A DNA stretch of 64,000 nt, from the NCBI GenBank assembly GCA_965215155.1, contig CBDCCY010000004.1, positions 248,001-312,000 of the forward strand, given 5' to 3'. Of the stretch, positions 25,832-34,938 are shown piece after piece. This DNA is from JAGWAJ01 sp965215155. Its GTDB lineage: Bacteria; Acidobacteriota; Vicinamibacteria; Vicinamibacterales; UBA8438. The notes under the pieces are model-generated. The model was not told the DNA's origin, did not search any database, and saw only the letters and a list, made by a program, of their open reading frames with translations. Within the stretch, counting starts at the first letter, position 1, and every line of letters begins with the position of its first letter. A program made the position numbers and the translations under genes.

Positions 25832-27330
25832 CGACTACCCCCACCGAGCACGGCTTCGACGTAGTTCGAGGGGGCCATCAGCTCGTTGGCGGCTCGTTCC
25901 GCGAGCGCGTAGAGAGGCCGGGCGTAGAGACCGATCGCCAGCGTGACGATCGCCAGCCCCGCAATGGGAGCCAGCAGCAGCCACCGCCGCTGCGGCGCCA
26001 CCGGGGGCGGCGGGCCGGCGTCCTCCGGGCGCGCCTTCCAGAAGGCGTTCAGCCAGATCTTGGTCATCGAATAGACGGTCAGCAGCCCGACCGTCAACGC
26101 CACGCCCGCCATGACGAACTCGTCCGTCTCGATCGAGGCCTGTATCAGCAGCAGCTTCGCCCAGAAGCCCGACAGGGGCGGGAAGCCGGCCAGCGAGAAC
26201 GCCGGCACGAAGAACAGCGCCGCGAGCAGCGGCTTGTCGCGGTAGAGTCCGCCGAGCCTCTCGAGGTCCGTCGAGCCGGCCAGCCGACTGACGGCGCCGG
26301 ACACGAAGAAGAGGTTGGCCTTCACGATGATGTGGTGGATCACGTAGAAGATCGCGCCCAGCAACCCGAAGGTCGTGAAGAGCGCGAGGCCCAGGATCAT
26401 GTAGCCGATCTGGCTGATGATGTGGAACGACAGGATGCGCCTCAACTCGTTCTGCGACGCGGCTCCGAGAACGCCGGTGACCATGGTCAGGCCCGCCACC
26501 CAGAGCAGCAGCTCGTGCGTGTACCCGACGTCGTGCCGGAAGATCAGCGTGAAGAAACGCATCAGCGCATAGACGCCGACCTTCGTCAGCAGGCCGGAGA
26601 AGACGGCCGAAACCGCCGTCTGCGGCGTGTGGTAGCTGGCCGGAAGCCAGAAGAACAGCGGGAATACCGCCGACTTCAGACCGAACGCGACGATGAACAC
26701 CATGGCGACCAGGGTGAGCAGCCCCTGGTCCTCGACTTCCTGCACCCGCACGTGCAGTTCCGCCATGTTGAGGGTGCCCGTCAGGCCATACAACAGTCCG
26801 ATGCCGCTCAGCAGCAGCGTCGTCGCGATCAGGCTGAGGGCGGCGTAGCGCACCGCCCCGTCCAGTTGCGCGGGCCTTCCTCCCAGCACCAGCAGGGCCA
26901 GCGAGGCGATCAGCATGACCTCGAACCAGACGTAGAGATTGAAGATGTCTCCCGCCAGGAACGCGCCGCACACGCCGGCCAGCAGTGCATGCAGCAACGG
27001 ATGCAGGGCATGGGAGAGCGGGCCGTGCCGCGTGTCCCCGAAGGCGTAGATCACGGTGGCCAGCCCGATCAGGGCCGAGACCGCGACCATCGCCGCGCTC
27101 AGGTGATCCGCCACCAGCGTGATTCCGTAGGGTGCCGGCCAGCGGCCGATCTGGACCGCCGCGATGCCCTCTCGCCACACCGTCGCCAGCAGGCCCGCGG
27201 CCGCGGCCGAGAGGGCCAGGGCTCCGATCAGGCTCACGGTTCGCTGCGTCCTCTCGCTGCCGCGGCCCGCGAAGCCGACCACGGCCGCGGCCAGCGGGAT
27301 CACGATCGGAGCGACCAGCAGCCAGTTCAA
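25828..27330 (-). CDS. mrpD: Mrp-type Na+/H+ antiporter subunit D
   Basis: 500 residues, about 14 membrane helices, homologous to the NuoN/NuoM proton-pumping subunits of complex I. Key regions are 'FNLYVWFEVMLIASLALLVL', 'GLKSAVFPLFFWLPASYHTP' with the channel Lys, and 'HIISQIGYMILGLALF'. It forms one of the two ion paths of the complex. It overlaps mrpC and mrpE by four bases each. Confidence 0.93.
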   Translation of the reverse strand: MNWLLVAPIVIPLAAAVVGFAGRGSERTQRTVSLIGALALSAAAAGLLATVWREGIAAVQIGRWPAPYGITLVADHLSAAMVAVSALIGLATVIYAFGDTRHGPLSHALHPLLHALLAGVCGAFLAGDIFNLYVWFEVMLIASLALLVLGGRPAQLDGAVRYAALSLIATTLLLSGIGLLYGLTGTLNMAELHVRVQEVEDQGLLTLVAMVFIVAFGLKSAVFPLFFWLPASYHTPQTAVSAVFSGLLTKVGVYALMRFFTLIFRHDVGYTHELLLWVAGLTMVTGVLGAASQNELRRILSFHIISQIGYMILGLALFTTFGLLGAIFYVIHHIIVKANLFFVSGAVSRLAGSTDLERLGGLYRDKPLLAALFFVPAFSLAGFPPLSGFWAKLLLIQASIETDEFVMAGVALTVGLLTVYSMTKIWLNAFWKARPEDAGPPPPVAPQRRWLLLAPIAGLAIVTLAIGLYARPLYALAERAANELMAPSNYVEAVLGGGSR

Positions 27331-27719
27331 TCGACCGCCCTCTGCCCGGCATCTGCCCCTCCATCCGCCGGCGAGGGCTCCGCGGCCCGCATGCGGTCGG
27401 TGTCCACGGTCTCCAGCTCCTGGTAGGTCCGGAAGGCGAGCACCAGCGCGAACGTGAGCAGGCTGAAGGAGATCACGATCGCGGTCAGCATCAACGCCTG
27501 CGGAACGGCGTTCGAGACGTCGGGGAGGGGCTGCGACTCTCCCGGCGCAATCAGCGGCGGCCGGGCGCGCGTCATGCCTCCGCTGGCGAAGATCACCAGA
27601 TTGGCGGCGTGGGACAGCAGCGCCAGCCCGAAGATGAACCGCACGAAGCTGCGGTTGAGCATCAGGTAGACGGTTGCCGCCATGAGGACGCCGACCAGGA
27701 CCGCGATGACGGGTTCCAT
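27327..27719 (-). CDS. mrpC: Mrp-type Na+/H+ antiporter subunit C
   Basis: 130 residues, homologous to NuoK. Three helices: 'GVLMAATVYLMLNRSFVRF', 'GLALLSHAANLVIFASGG' and 'ALMLTAIVISFSLLTFAL'. It starts at ATG 27719, five bases after the mrpA stop. Confidence 0.92.
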   Translation of the reverse strand: MEPVIAVLVGVLMAATVYLMLNRSFVRFIFGLALLSHAANLVIFASGGMTRARPPLIAPGESQPLPDVSNAVPQALMLTAIVISFSLLTFALVLAFRTYQELETVDTDRMRAAEPSPADGGADAGQRAVD

Positions 27720-27724
27720 TCCGG

Positions 27725-30448
27725 CTACTGCTCCTTGATGCCGATGACGAAGCTCAGCACGACGCCGATGACGACGAGGTAGACGCCGACGTCGAAGATC
27801 ACCGGCGTGCCTATCTTGAGCCCCGCCAGGGTTCCCCACTGGCTGGTCAGAAACGGGGCGGCATCCTGGATCGATCCGACGAAGCCGGATGCGATGGCCA
27901 CGGCCAGGCCGAAGGCGCCTACCGCGCGGGGGTCGACGCGCAGGATGCCGCGCGCCGCCTGCGGGCCGAAGACGAACGCGTACAGGCTGAGCGCGATGGA
28001 CGCGACCAGCCCGCCGACGAAGCCGCCGCCGGGCTGCTCGTGGCCCCGCAGCAGCAGGAACACGGAGAAGATGAGAATCAACGGGACCAGTCGGCGAGTG
28101 GTCTCCCGCAGGATCATCGTGTTCAGGATGTTGACGTGCGACGCCGGGGCGCGGGCGGCCGTTCCCTCCGTGCCCGGATGCGGAGCGCCCTCCCGCCGCC
28201 GGGGTCCCGGCAGCAGCAGCGCGAAGACCGCCGCGCCCGCGATCGCGAGCACCGTGATTTCCCCCATGGTGTCGAGCGCGCGGAAGTCGACCAGTATGAC
28301 GTTGACGATGTTCCTGCCCTGGCCGCCGGGCACGGAGGTCCGCTCGAAGTACTCCTGGAGATCCGGTTGGGGAGGGGACGCCGTCACGGCGAGCATGAGC
28401 AGGGTGACGCCGATCCCGACCGTGACCGCGACGATGCCGTTGCGCAGGCGTCCGAGCCCCGAAGGCCAGGCCTCGTTCTTGAAGCTCGGAAGCTTGAGCA
28501 GGACTATCGCGACGATCACCGTGACGAGCGTGTCGACGGTCAACTGCGTCATCGCGACGTCCGGGGCCCCGAAGAGCAGGAAGATGAGAGCCGTGCTGAT
28601 CCCCACCACGCCGAGCGCGCATATCCCGAGCAGACGGGAGCGGGAGCGGATGATCACGATCGACGCCGCGGCAGCCAGGGCGGCGAGCGACCACTCGAGA
28701 AAGGTCGCTTCCGCCCACTGCACCGGACCGGGGACCACGTCCTTGATCCAGAGAGTCACGGCCAGACTCAGCCCGAGCGTGGCGAACACGATCAGCAGGT
28801 AGTAGCGCTGGACGCCGGACTGCAGTCGACGGGTCTGCCAGGCGGCCACGGCGGCGATCCCGCTCATGGCCGCGTCGTACGCGCGGTCACCGCTGAGCGG
28901 GACCCGGCGCTTGACGCCGGCGAGCGCCTCCGCAATCGCGCCTCGCGCCCAGAATCCCAGGACCGCAACGGCCAGCGTCGCCAGGGTCAGCGTCAGGGCC
29001 TCGCCCGTGCTGTGCCAGGGAGCGTGCCCGGTATCCAGGGCGTGCCCGAGCACCGCGGTTTCCGCGGGCACGAGCAGGCGCAGGAACGGGAACTCCGGTG
29101 CCAGCCCCCAGTAGATGCCGACCGCGCCGAGCACGACGGGGCCGCACCAGAGCGCCCAGTGGCCTTCCCGCGCCGGCCTGCCGTAGTCGGGGCGCGGGCC
29201 GAAGAACGGCCTGAACGCCAGAACCATCGCAATGGTCGCGATCGGCGCGGCAGCGAGGAACGTCGCCCACGGGAGGTAGGCGCCGGTGTCGGGTGCGAAG
29301 CCGACGGTGTACAGGAGCTCCTTGCCGAGGAACCCGACGGAGTACGGCACGCCGGCCATCGAGACGGAGGCGGCCACCGCGGCGGCGAACGTGACGGGCA
29401 TGGCTCTCCACAGTCCCCCGAGCCGCGCCAGGTCGCGGGTGCCGGTCGTCTTCTCGATCGTCCCGGCCACCAGGAACAGGGCCGCCTTGTAGAGCGCGTG
29501 CGCGACCAGGAACGCGAGCGCGGCCAGGACCCCCCGCGACGGCTCGCCCGGCCCCGCGACCGGCGACGACCCGAGGAACAGGACGCACGTGCCGAGCGCC
29601 ATGACCGTCGTGTAGGCCAGCACCTGCTTCAGGTCGGACCTGCCCAGCGACACGAACGCCGAGTACACCGCCGTCACCGCTCCCACCGCGGTCAGCGTCT
29701 CCATCCAGAGCGCGGTCCCGCCCAGGAGCGGAGTCAGGCGCGCCAGCAGGAACACGCCGGCCTTCACCATCGTCGCCGAGTGCAGGTAGGCCGAGACCGG
29801 CGTCGGAGCGGCCATGGCGTTCGGCAGCCAGAAGTGGAACGGGAACTGCGCCGACTTCGTGAAGGCCCCGAGCAGCACCAGGACCACGATCGCCGTGTAC
29901 CGCGGGTGGTCGGCGAAGGTCCCCGGGCCGGCCAGCATCTCCCGCAGGCTGAAGGTGCCGGCCGCCTGGCCCAGGACGACGAAGCCGGCCAGCATCGCCA
30001 GGGCGCCCGCGCCGGTTACGAGCAGACCCTGGAGAGCCGCGCGGCGGGCCGTGGCGTTCTCGTGCGAGTAGCCGATGAGCAGGAACGAGGTGATGGTGGT
30101 GAGTTCCCAGAAGACGAACAGCGCGACGAGGTTGTCGGCCAGCACCAGGCCGAGCATCGCCAGCATGAAGCTGACGAGGAAGAGCGTGAACCGGCCCCGT
30201 TGCCGATAGCCCTTCATGTACGCGCCCGCGAACAGGAAGATGAACGCCCCGATGCCCGTGATCAGCAGGGCGAACAGCAGGCTCAGGCCGTCGACCACGA
30301 AGTCGAGGTCGATGCCCAGTTGCGGCAGCCACGCCAGCTCCCAGACGAGGACCTCGCCGCCGGAGACGGCCGGGATCATCGTGCAGAACCACACGAAGAG
30401 CACGACGGGCAGGGCGACGGCGAGACGCACGTAGGGCGGGCCCGTCAC
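27725..30448 (-). CDS. mrpA: Mrp-type Na+/H+ antiporter subunit A fused to subunit B
   Basis: 907 residues from GTG 30448. Residues 1 to about 640 are the NuoL-like MrpA body, with 'FVFWELTTITSFLLIGYSHE', 'TKSAQFPFHFWLPNAMAAPT' and 'AYLHSATMVKAGVFLLARLT'. A DUF4040-like part follows with 'FGAPDVAMTQLTVDTLV'. The last ~170 residues are MrpB ('TMILRETTRRLVPLILIFSV', 'GHEQPGGGFVGGLVASIA', 'DVGVYLVVIGVVLSFV'). An A-B fusion with no separate mrpB is the arrangement of group 2 Mrp systems such as rhizobial Pha. It is the first gene of the operon, and the complex exports Na+ or K+ in exchange for H+ at high pH or salt. Confidence 0.93.
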   Translation of the reverse strand: MTGPPYVRLAVALPVVLFVWFCTMIPAVSGGEVLVWELAWLPQLGIDLDFVVDGLSLLFALLITGIGAFIFLFAGAYMKGYRQRGRFTLFLVSFMLAMLGLVLADNLVALFVFWELTTITSFLLIGYSHENATARRAALQGLLVTGAGALAMLAGFVVLGQAAGTFSLREMLAGPGTFADHPRYTAIVVLVLLGAFTKSAQFPFHFWLPNAMAAPTPVSAYLHSATMVKAGVFLLARLTPLLGGTALWMETLTAVGAVTAVYSAFVSLGRSDLKQVLAYTTVMALGTCVLFLGSSPVAGPGEPSRGVLAALAFLVAHALYKAALFLVAGTIEKTTGTRDLARLGGLWRAMPVTFAAAVAASVSMAGVPYSVGFLGKELLYTVGFAPDTGAYLPWATFLAAAPIATIAMVLAFRPFFGPRPDYGRPAREGHWALWCGPVVLGAVGIYWGLAPEFPFLRLLVPAETAVLGHALDTGHAPWHSTGEALTLTLATLAVAVLGFWARGAIAEALAGVKRRVPLSGDRAYDAAMSGIAAVAAWQTRRLQSGVQRYYLLIVFATLGLSLAVTLWIKDVVPGPVQWAEATFLEWSLAALAAAASIVIIRSRSRLLGICALGVVGISTALIFLLFGAPDVAMTQLTVDTLVTVIVAIVLLKLPSFKNEAWPSGLGRLRNGIVAVTVGIGVTLLMLAVTASPPQPDLQEYFERTSVPGGQGRNIVNVILVDFRALDTMGEITVLAIAGAAVFALLLPGPRRREGAPHPGTEGTAARAPASHVNILNTMILRETTRRLVPLILIFSVFLLLRGHEQPGGGFVGGLVASIALSLYAFVFGPQAARGILRVDPRAVGAFGLAVAIASGFVGSIQDAAPFLTSQWGTLAGLKIGTPVIFDVGVYLVVIGVVLSFVIGIKEQ

Positions 30449-30573
30449 GCGCTGTCCCCCGGGCGGCCGTCTCGTCCACCGTCCTGCACGGCCGGCGCCC
30501 CGGCGCGCCGCGACCCGAGCGCGGCGCCGGCGCGCGCCATCAGGGCCCGGCGCGCTCGGGAAGGCAGGGTCGC

Positions 30574-30593
30574 CCCGCGGGTCGTCCCGCGGG
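30574..30593. other. Perfect hairpin in the 300-base divergent region between mrpA and the MBL-fold gene
   Basis: Two self-complementary CCCGCGGG words (30574-30581 and 30586-30593) are separated by TCGT. Both flanking genes read away from this 30449-30748 region, so it must hold their promoters. I see no convincing -35/-10 pair; GGTACACTCGTACAGG near 30615-30630 is the most AT-rich stretch. Confidence 0.35.
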
Positions 30594-30748
30594 CGCCGTC
30601 GGAAGCCGCCACCGTCGGGTACACTCGTACAGGATACCGGCTGCGTCCGGGCCCGGCGCAAGGACGGCAGCGAGGAGGCCGGGAGCCCCGCGCGGCAGCG
30701 AGCCCGCGAGCCCGCGAGACGCAGCCCCCGGGCCCCACGGGAGAAGGC

Positions 30749-31774
30749 ATGACCGGTTCGATGCTGCGGGTGGCGCTCGGAATCGCGCTGGGCTCCGTCC
30801 TGCTGGCGGCCCAGGCGCCGGACCGCGGCCTCGACATCTACTGGATCGACGTGGAGGGCGGGGCCGCCACGTTGATCGTCACCCCGGCGCGGCAGTCCAT
30901 CCTCATGGACGCGGGCTGGGAACGGTCCGACGAGCGGGACGCGCGGCGCATAGAGGACGCCCTGCGGGACGCCGGGGTGGACCGCATCGACTACTTCATC
31001 GCCTCCCACTTCCACGGCGACCACGTCGGCGGCCTGCCGGCGCTGGCGGCCCGCGTGCCCATCGGCCGGTTCGTGGACCACGGCGACAGCGTGGAGCAGT
31101 CCGCGCCGCGCGGCCGGGCGTCGTGGAACGCGTACCGCAGCGTCGCGGAGGGCCGGCGGCGCACCATCGCGCCCGGCGACAAACTGCCGCTGCGGGGCCT
31201 CGAGTTCTCGTTCGTCCTGGCCCACGGCGAGACGCTCGGCGGGCCGCTCCTGCCGCTGGGACCCAATCCGCACTGCGACCGTGCGGAGCTCTACGCCGAC
31301 GACGACGGGGAGAACGCGCGCAGCGTCGGCTACCTCGTCTCGCTCGGGGCCTTCCAGTTCCTGAACCTGGGCGACGCGACCCTCGGCATGCAGTACGCGC
31401 TGGCCTGCCCGGAGAACCTGCTCGGGGAGGTCGACCTCTACCAGGTGCCGCACCACGGCAACGGCGTGGCGCCCGAGCTCACGTGGGCGCTGGCGCCGGC
31501 CGTGGCCGTCATCAACAACGGCCCGCGCAAGGGCGGGAGCGCCGAGGGGTTCCGGGTGGTGGCCCGGAGCCCGCGCATCGAGGACGTCTGGCAGTCCCAC
31601 CGGGCGCTGGACACGGACGCCGCCTACCGCGCCGGCGACGAACTGACCGCCAACCTCGGGGCCGAGGACGACTGCCGCGGCCACTGGATCAAGGCCACCG
31701 TCGACGCCGAAGGCCGCAGCTACTCGCTCACGAACGGCCGCAACGGCGCCAGCCGCGCGTATCTGTCCCGGTAG
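30749..31774 (+). CDS. Secreted metallo-beta-lactamase-fold hydrolase (ComEC-like domain)
   Basis: 341 residues from ATG 30749 (GAGAAGG just upstream). A signal peptide ends near 'SVLLAAQAPD'. The metal motif HxHxDH is present in 'IASHFHGDHVGGLPAL', with later ligands in 'FLNLGDAT' and 'LYQVPHHGNG'. This pattern fits the ComEC/Rec2-type hydrolase branch of the fold, but without the membrane channel part of ComEC. The substrate is unknown. It is transcribed divergently from the Mrp operon. Confidence 0.82.
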   Translation: MTGSMLRVALGIALGSVLLAAQAPDRGLDIYWIDVEGGAATLIVTPARQSILMDAGWERSDERDARRIEDALRDAGVDRIDYFIASHFHGDHVGGLPALAARVPIGRFVDHGDSVEQSAPRGRASWNAYRSVAEGRRRTIAPGDKLPLRGLEFSFVLAHGETLGGPLLPLGPNPHCDRAELYADDDGENARSVGYLVSLGAFQFLNLGDATLGMQYALACPENLLGEVDLYQVPHHGNGVAPELTWALAPAVAVINNGPRKGGSAEGFRVVARSPRIEDVWQSHRALDTDAAYRAGDELTANLGAEDDCRGHWIKATVDAEGRSYSLTNGRNGASRAYLSR

Positions 31775-31848
31775 CGCGCCCTGACGGGCGAGTGGAGAGG
31801 TTTGCGCGCCGCGCGCCCTCGAATGGCACGCCTTTCTGCGGCGCAGAC
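31773..31848 (-). repeat. Dispersed 3'-intergenic repeat, copy B
   Basis: The reverse complement of copy A at 13544-13617 in its two end blocks: 18 bases at 31773-31790 and 15 bases at 31834-31848, both exact. The middle 43 bases are only loosely similar. It starts inside the stop codon of the MBL-fold gene. The remaining ~180 bases up to IS copy 4 show no gene. Confidence 0.7.
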
Positions 31849-32029
31849 GCCTGGGCGTCAGCTCGGGCTCAGGCGCCCCGCACCTGCGCCCCGGCCGATG
31901 CCGTCTGCGTCGGTTCGAGTGGCCCGGTCGCGGCCCGTGGCGTCTGCCGCGCCTGGGCCGGCGCGGCCTCCCGGCGCTCCTGGGTCCGCGGCTTGCATGA
32001 CGCGACGTCCTGGGCTGCAGCATCAACTA

Positions 32030-33185
32030 GCGTCCAACGCCTGAAGTTCTTGACCAGTAGAATCGGCTCGTGATACGGTCGGCCCGGAAGCGAGGAGGGC
32101 CGTGCCGAACCATTACACACGAGAGGTCCCGGAGGTCTCGGACGCACAGCGCGAGGAACTGGAGGGTTGGCTGCGCCGGCGCAATACCGCGCAGGCTCTG
32201 GCCCTGAGGGCACGCATCGTGCTGCAGAGCGCCGCGGGACGGAGCGACCAGGTCGTGGCGCAGGCTCTGGGCACGACGCGGGCCACGGTCGGCAAGTGGC
32301 GGCGGCGGTTCCTGCGCAACGGCTGCGACGGCTTGCTGGACGAACCACGGCCGGGCGCGCCGCGCCGGGTGTCGGACGAGGACGTCGAACGGGTCGTGGT
32401 CCGGACGCTGGAGACGACCCCACGGGGGGCGACGCATTGGAGCCGGGAGTCGATGGCCCGAGCCTGCGGGCTGAGCGCTTCGACCGTCGGCCGCGTGTGG
32501 CGCGCGTTCGCGCTCAAGCCCCATCGCAGCGAGACCTTCAAGCTGTCGCGAGACCCGTTGTTCATCGAGAAAGTGCGCGATATCGTGGGGCTGTACCTGC
32601 ATCCGCCGGAGCGAGCGGTGGTGCTGTGTGTGGATGAGAAGTCGCAGATCCAGGCGTTGAACCGTACCCAGCCGGTGTTGCCGATGCGTCCGGGAGCACC
32701 GGAGCAGCGGACACACGACTATCGACGGCACGGCACGACCTCGTTGTTCGCGGCCCTGAACACCGCCACCGGCGAGGTGATCGGCAGGTGCTTTCGGAAG
32801 CACCGCTCGGTGGAGTTCAAGCGCTTCCTCGCCGTGATCGACAAGGCGGTGCCGCCCGACCTCGACATCCACCTGGTGCTGGACAACTACGGCACGCACA
32901 AGACGGCGATGATCCACGACTGGCTGGCACGGCGTCCTCGGTATCACCTGCACTTCACGCCCACGAGCGCATCGTGGCTCAACCAGGTAGAGCGTTGGTT
33001 CGCCGAGATCACCCGGCAGCAGATCCGGCGTGGAACCCATCGCAGCACCCAAGCACTCGAGGCGGCGATCAAGGAGTACCTGGCGGTCTACAACGAAGAC
33101 CCCAAGCCCTTCGTCTGGACGAAGACCGCCGAGCAGATCGGAATCCCTGAAGCGTTACTGCTCACGTATTTCTGACGGTGCACAC
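32030..33185 (+). mobile_element. IS630-family element, copy 4
   Basis: 1156 bases with TA at 32028-32029 and 33186-33187. The outermost left base pair group reads GCGTCC instead of GTGTCC, a point change in the terminal repeat. It is in inverted orientation to copy 5, with 525 bases between them. Confidence 0.95.
32102..33175 (+). CDS. IS630-family transposase (copy 4)
   Basis: 357 residues identical to copies 1, 3 and 5; GTG start with GAGGAGGG upstream, DDE residues intact. Confidence 0.95.
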   Translation: MPNHYTREVPEVSDAQREELEGWLRRRNTAQALALRARIVLQSAAGRSDQVVAQALGTTRATVGKWRRRFLRNGCDGLLDEPRPGAPRRVSDEDVERVVVRTLETTPRGATHWSRESMARACGLSASTVGRVWRAFALKPHRSETFKLSRDPLFIEKVRDIVGLYLHPPERAVVLCVDEKSQIQALNRTQPVLPMRPGAPEQRTHDYRRHGTTSLFAALNTATGEVIGRCFRKHRSVEFKRFLAVIDKAVPPDLDIHLVLDNYGTHKTAMIHDWLARRPRYHLHFTPTSASWLNQVERWFAEITRQQIRRGTHRSTQALEAAIKEYLAVYNEDPKPFVWTKTAEQIGIPEALLLTYF

Positions 33186-33213
33186 TAGAGTGGGATGGTC
33201 AGGAGACGGTCAG

Positions 33214-33474
33214 ATGCAAGAGCGACGCATCGGGATCCAGGAGTTCGAGACGAACCTGCGCAACTGCCTGGAAGAAGTCAGGAGCGGCACCACCCTCGTC
33301 CTCACCGACCAGGGCCATGCCGTTGCACGCTTGTCCGCCGAGCCGGGTGCCAGCGACTCGAAGCCTGGCCCGGCGATCGCCTGGAGCGGCCGGCCGCTGA
33401 AGAAGAGGAAACCCAAGGCGCGGCTGCGAGGCGAAGTCAGCATGGCCGACATCATCCGGGAGAATCGCAGGTGA
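33214..33474 (+). CDS. Phd/YefM-type antitoxin
   Basis: 86 residues from ATG 33214 (AGGAG at 33201-33205). The N-terminal 'IGIQEFETNLRNCLEEVRSG' and 'TLVLTDQGHAVARL' form the usual antitoxin DNA-binding fold. A basic linker and 'VSMADIIRENRR' follow, the latter likely wrapping the toxin. Its stop overlaps the toxin GTG start (GTGA at 33471-33474), the normal coupling for such pairs. The toxin is broken, so the antitoxin may now serve only as a repressor or be redundant. It sits between two inverted IS630 copies. Confidence 0.82.
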   Translation: MQERRIGIQEFETNLRNCLEEVRSGTTLVLTDQGHAVARLSAEPGASDSKPGPAIAWSGRPLKKRKPKARLRGEVSMADIIRENRR

Positions 33475-33711
33475 CGCTGCTCTACATGGACTCGAGCGCT
33501 CTGGTGAAGCGCTACGTCGTAGAGGACGAGTCGCCCGCTGTACTTGAGAGAATGGACGAGGCACCGAGCCTACGACGCCGTGCAACTCGCAGCCGCGCTG
33601 ACGTGGCGAGTTGAACGCGCGGACACGGACGACGCGATTGCTTTCGCGTGTTACGACATCGACTTGCGCCGGGCAGCGAGGGCGGAAGGCCTTGGGACGT
33701 GGCCGGACTAG
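33471..33711 (+). pseudogene. VapC-type PIN toxin with a large internal deletion
   Basis: The N-terminus 'LLYMDSSALVKRYVVEDES' carries the first PIN-domain Asp. After 'VLERMDEAP' (near 33564) the frame changes directly to the C-terminal part 'RAYDAVQLAAALTWRV' with 'DDAIAFACYDIDLRRAARAE'. About 60 internal residues, including part of the acidic active site, are missing. The final TAG uses the TA target and the first base of IS copy 5. The toxin should be inactive. Confidence 0.82.
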
Positions 33712-34866
33712 TGTGCACCGTCAGAAATACGTGAGCAGTAACGCTTCAGGGATTCCGATCTGCTCGGCGGTCTTCGTCCAGACGAAGGGCTTGGGGTCTT
33801 CGTTGTAGACCGCCAGGTACTCCTTGATCGCCGCCTCGAGTGCTTGGGTGCTGCGATGGGTTCCACGCCGGATCTGCTGCCGGGTGATCTCGGCGAACCA
33901 ACGCTCTACCTGGTTGAGCCACGATGCGCTCGTGGGCGTGAAGTGCAGGTGATACCGAGGACGCCGTGCCAGCCAGTCGTGGATCATCGCCGTCTTGTGC
34001 GTGCCGTAGTTGTCCAGCACCAGGTGGATGTCGAGGTCGGGCGGCACCGCCTTGTCGATCACGGCGAGGAAGCGCTTGAACTCCACCGAGCGGTGCTTCC
34101 GAAAGCACCTGCCGATCACCTCGCCGGTGGCGGTGTTCAGGGCCGCGAACAACGAGGTCGTGCCGTGCCGTCGATAGTCGTGTGTCCGCTGCTCCGGTGC
34201 TCCCGGACGCATCGGCAACACCGGCTGGGTACGGTTCAACGCCTGGATCTGCGACTTCTCATCCACACACAGCACCACCGCTCGCTCCGGCGGATGCAGG
34301 TACAGCCCCACGATATCGCGCACTTTCTCGATGAACAACGGGTCTCGCGACAGCTTGAAGGTCTCGCTGCGATGGGGCTTGAGCGCGAACGCGCGCCACA
34401 CGCGGCCGACGGTCGAAGCGCTCAGCCCGCAGGCTCGGGCCATCGACTCCCGGCTCCAATGCGTCGCCCCCCGTGGGGTCGTCTCCAGCGTCCGGACCAC
34501 GACCCGTTCGACGTCCTCGTCCGACACCCGGCGCGGCGCGCCCGGCCGTGGTTCGTCCAGCAAGCCGTCGCAGCCGTTGCGCAGGAACCGCCGCCGCCAC
34601 TTGCCGACCGTGGCCCGCGTCGTGCCCAGAGCCTGCGCCACGACCTGGTCGCTCCGTCCCGCGGCGCTCTGCAGCACGATGCGTGCCCTCAGGGCCAGAG
34701 CCTGCGCGGTATTGCGCCGGCGCAGCCAACCCTCCAGTTCCTCGCGCTGTGCGTCCGAGACCTCCGGGACCTCTCGTGTGTAATGGTTCGGCACGGCCCT
34801 CCTCGCTTCCGGGCCGACCGTATCACGAGCCGATTCTACTGGTCAAGAACTTCAGGCGTTGGACAC
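33711..34866 (-). mobile_element. IS630-family element, copy 5 (inverted)
   Basis: 1156 bases on the minus strand, flanked by TA (33709-33710 and 34867-34868). With copy 4 it brackets a damaged toxin-antitoxin pair, an arrangement that resembles a composite transposon. Confidence 0.95.
33721..34794 (-). CDS. IS630-family transposase (copy 5)
   Basis: 357 residues, identical to copies 1, 3 and 4, with GTG start at 34794 and intact DDE residues. Confidence 0.95.
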   Translation of the reverse strand: MPNHYTREVPEVSDAQREELEGWLRRRNTAQALALRARIVLQSAAGRSDQVVAQALGTTRATVGKWRRRFLRNGCDGLLDEPRPGAPRRVSDEDVERVVVRTLETTPRGATHWSRESMARACGLSASTVGRVWRAFALKPHRSETFKLSRDPLFIEKVRDIVGLYLHPPERAVVLCVDEKSQIQALNRTQPVLPMRPGAPEQRTHDYRRHGTTSLFAALNTATGEVIGRCFRKHRSVEFKRFLAVIDKAVPPDLDIHLVLDNYGTHKTAMIHDWLARRPRYHLHFTPTSASWLNQVERWFAEITRQQIRRGTHRSTQALEAAIKEYLAVYNEDPKPFVWTKTAEQIGIPEALLLTYF

Positions 34867-34938
34867 TAGCCCTGTGGCTCGACGCAACCTCAGACTGCTC
34901 GGCCGCCACGGTCGCACTTGGAAACGGGAGGAACTGGC

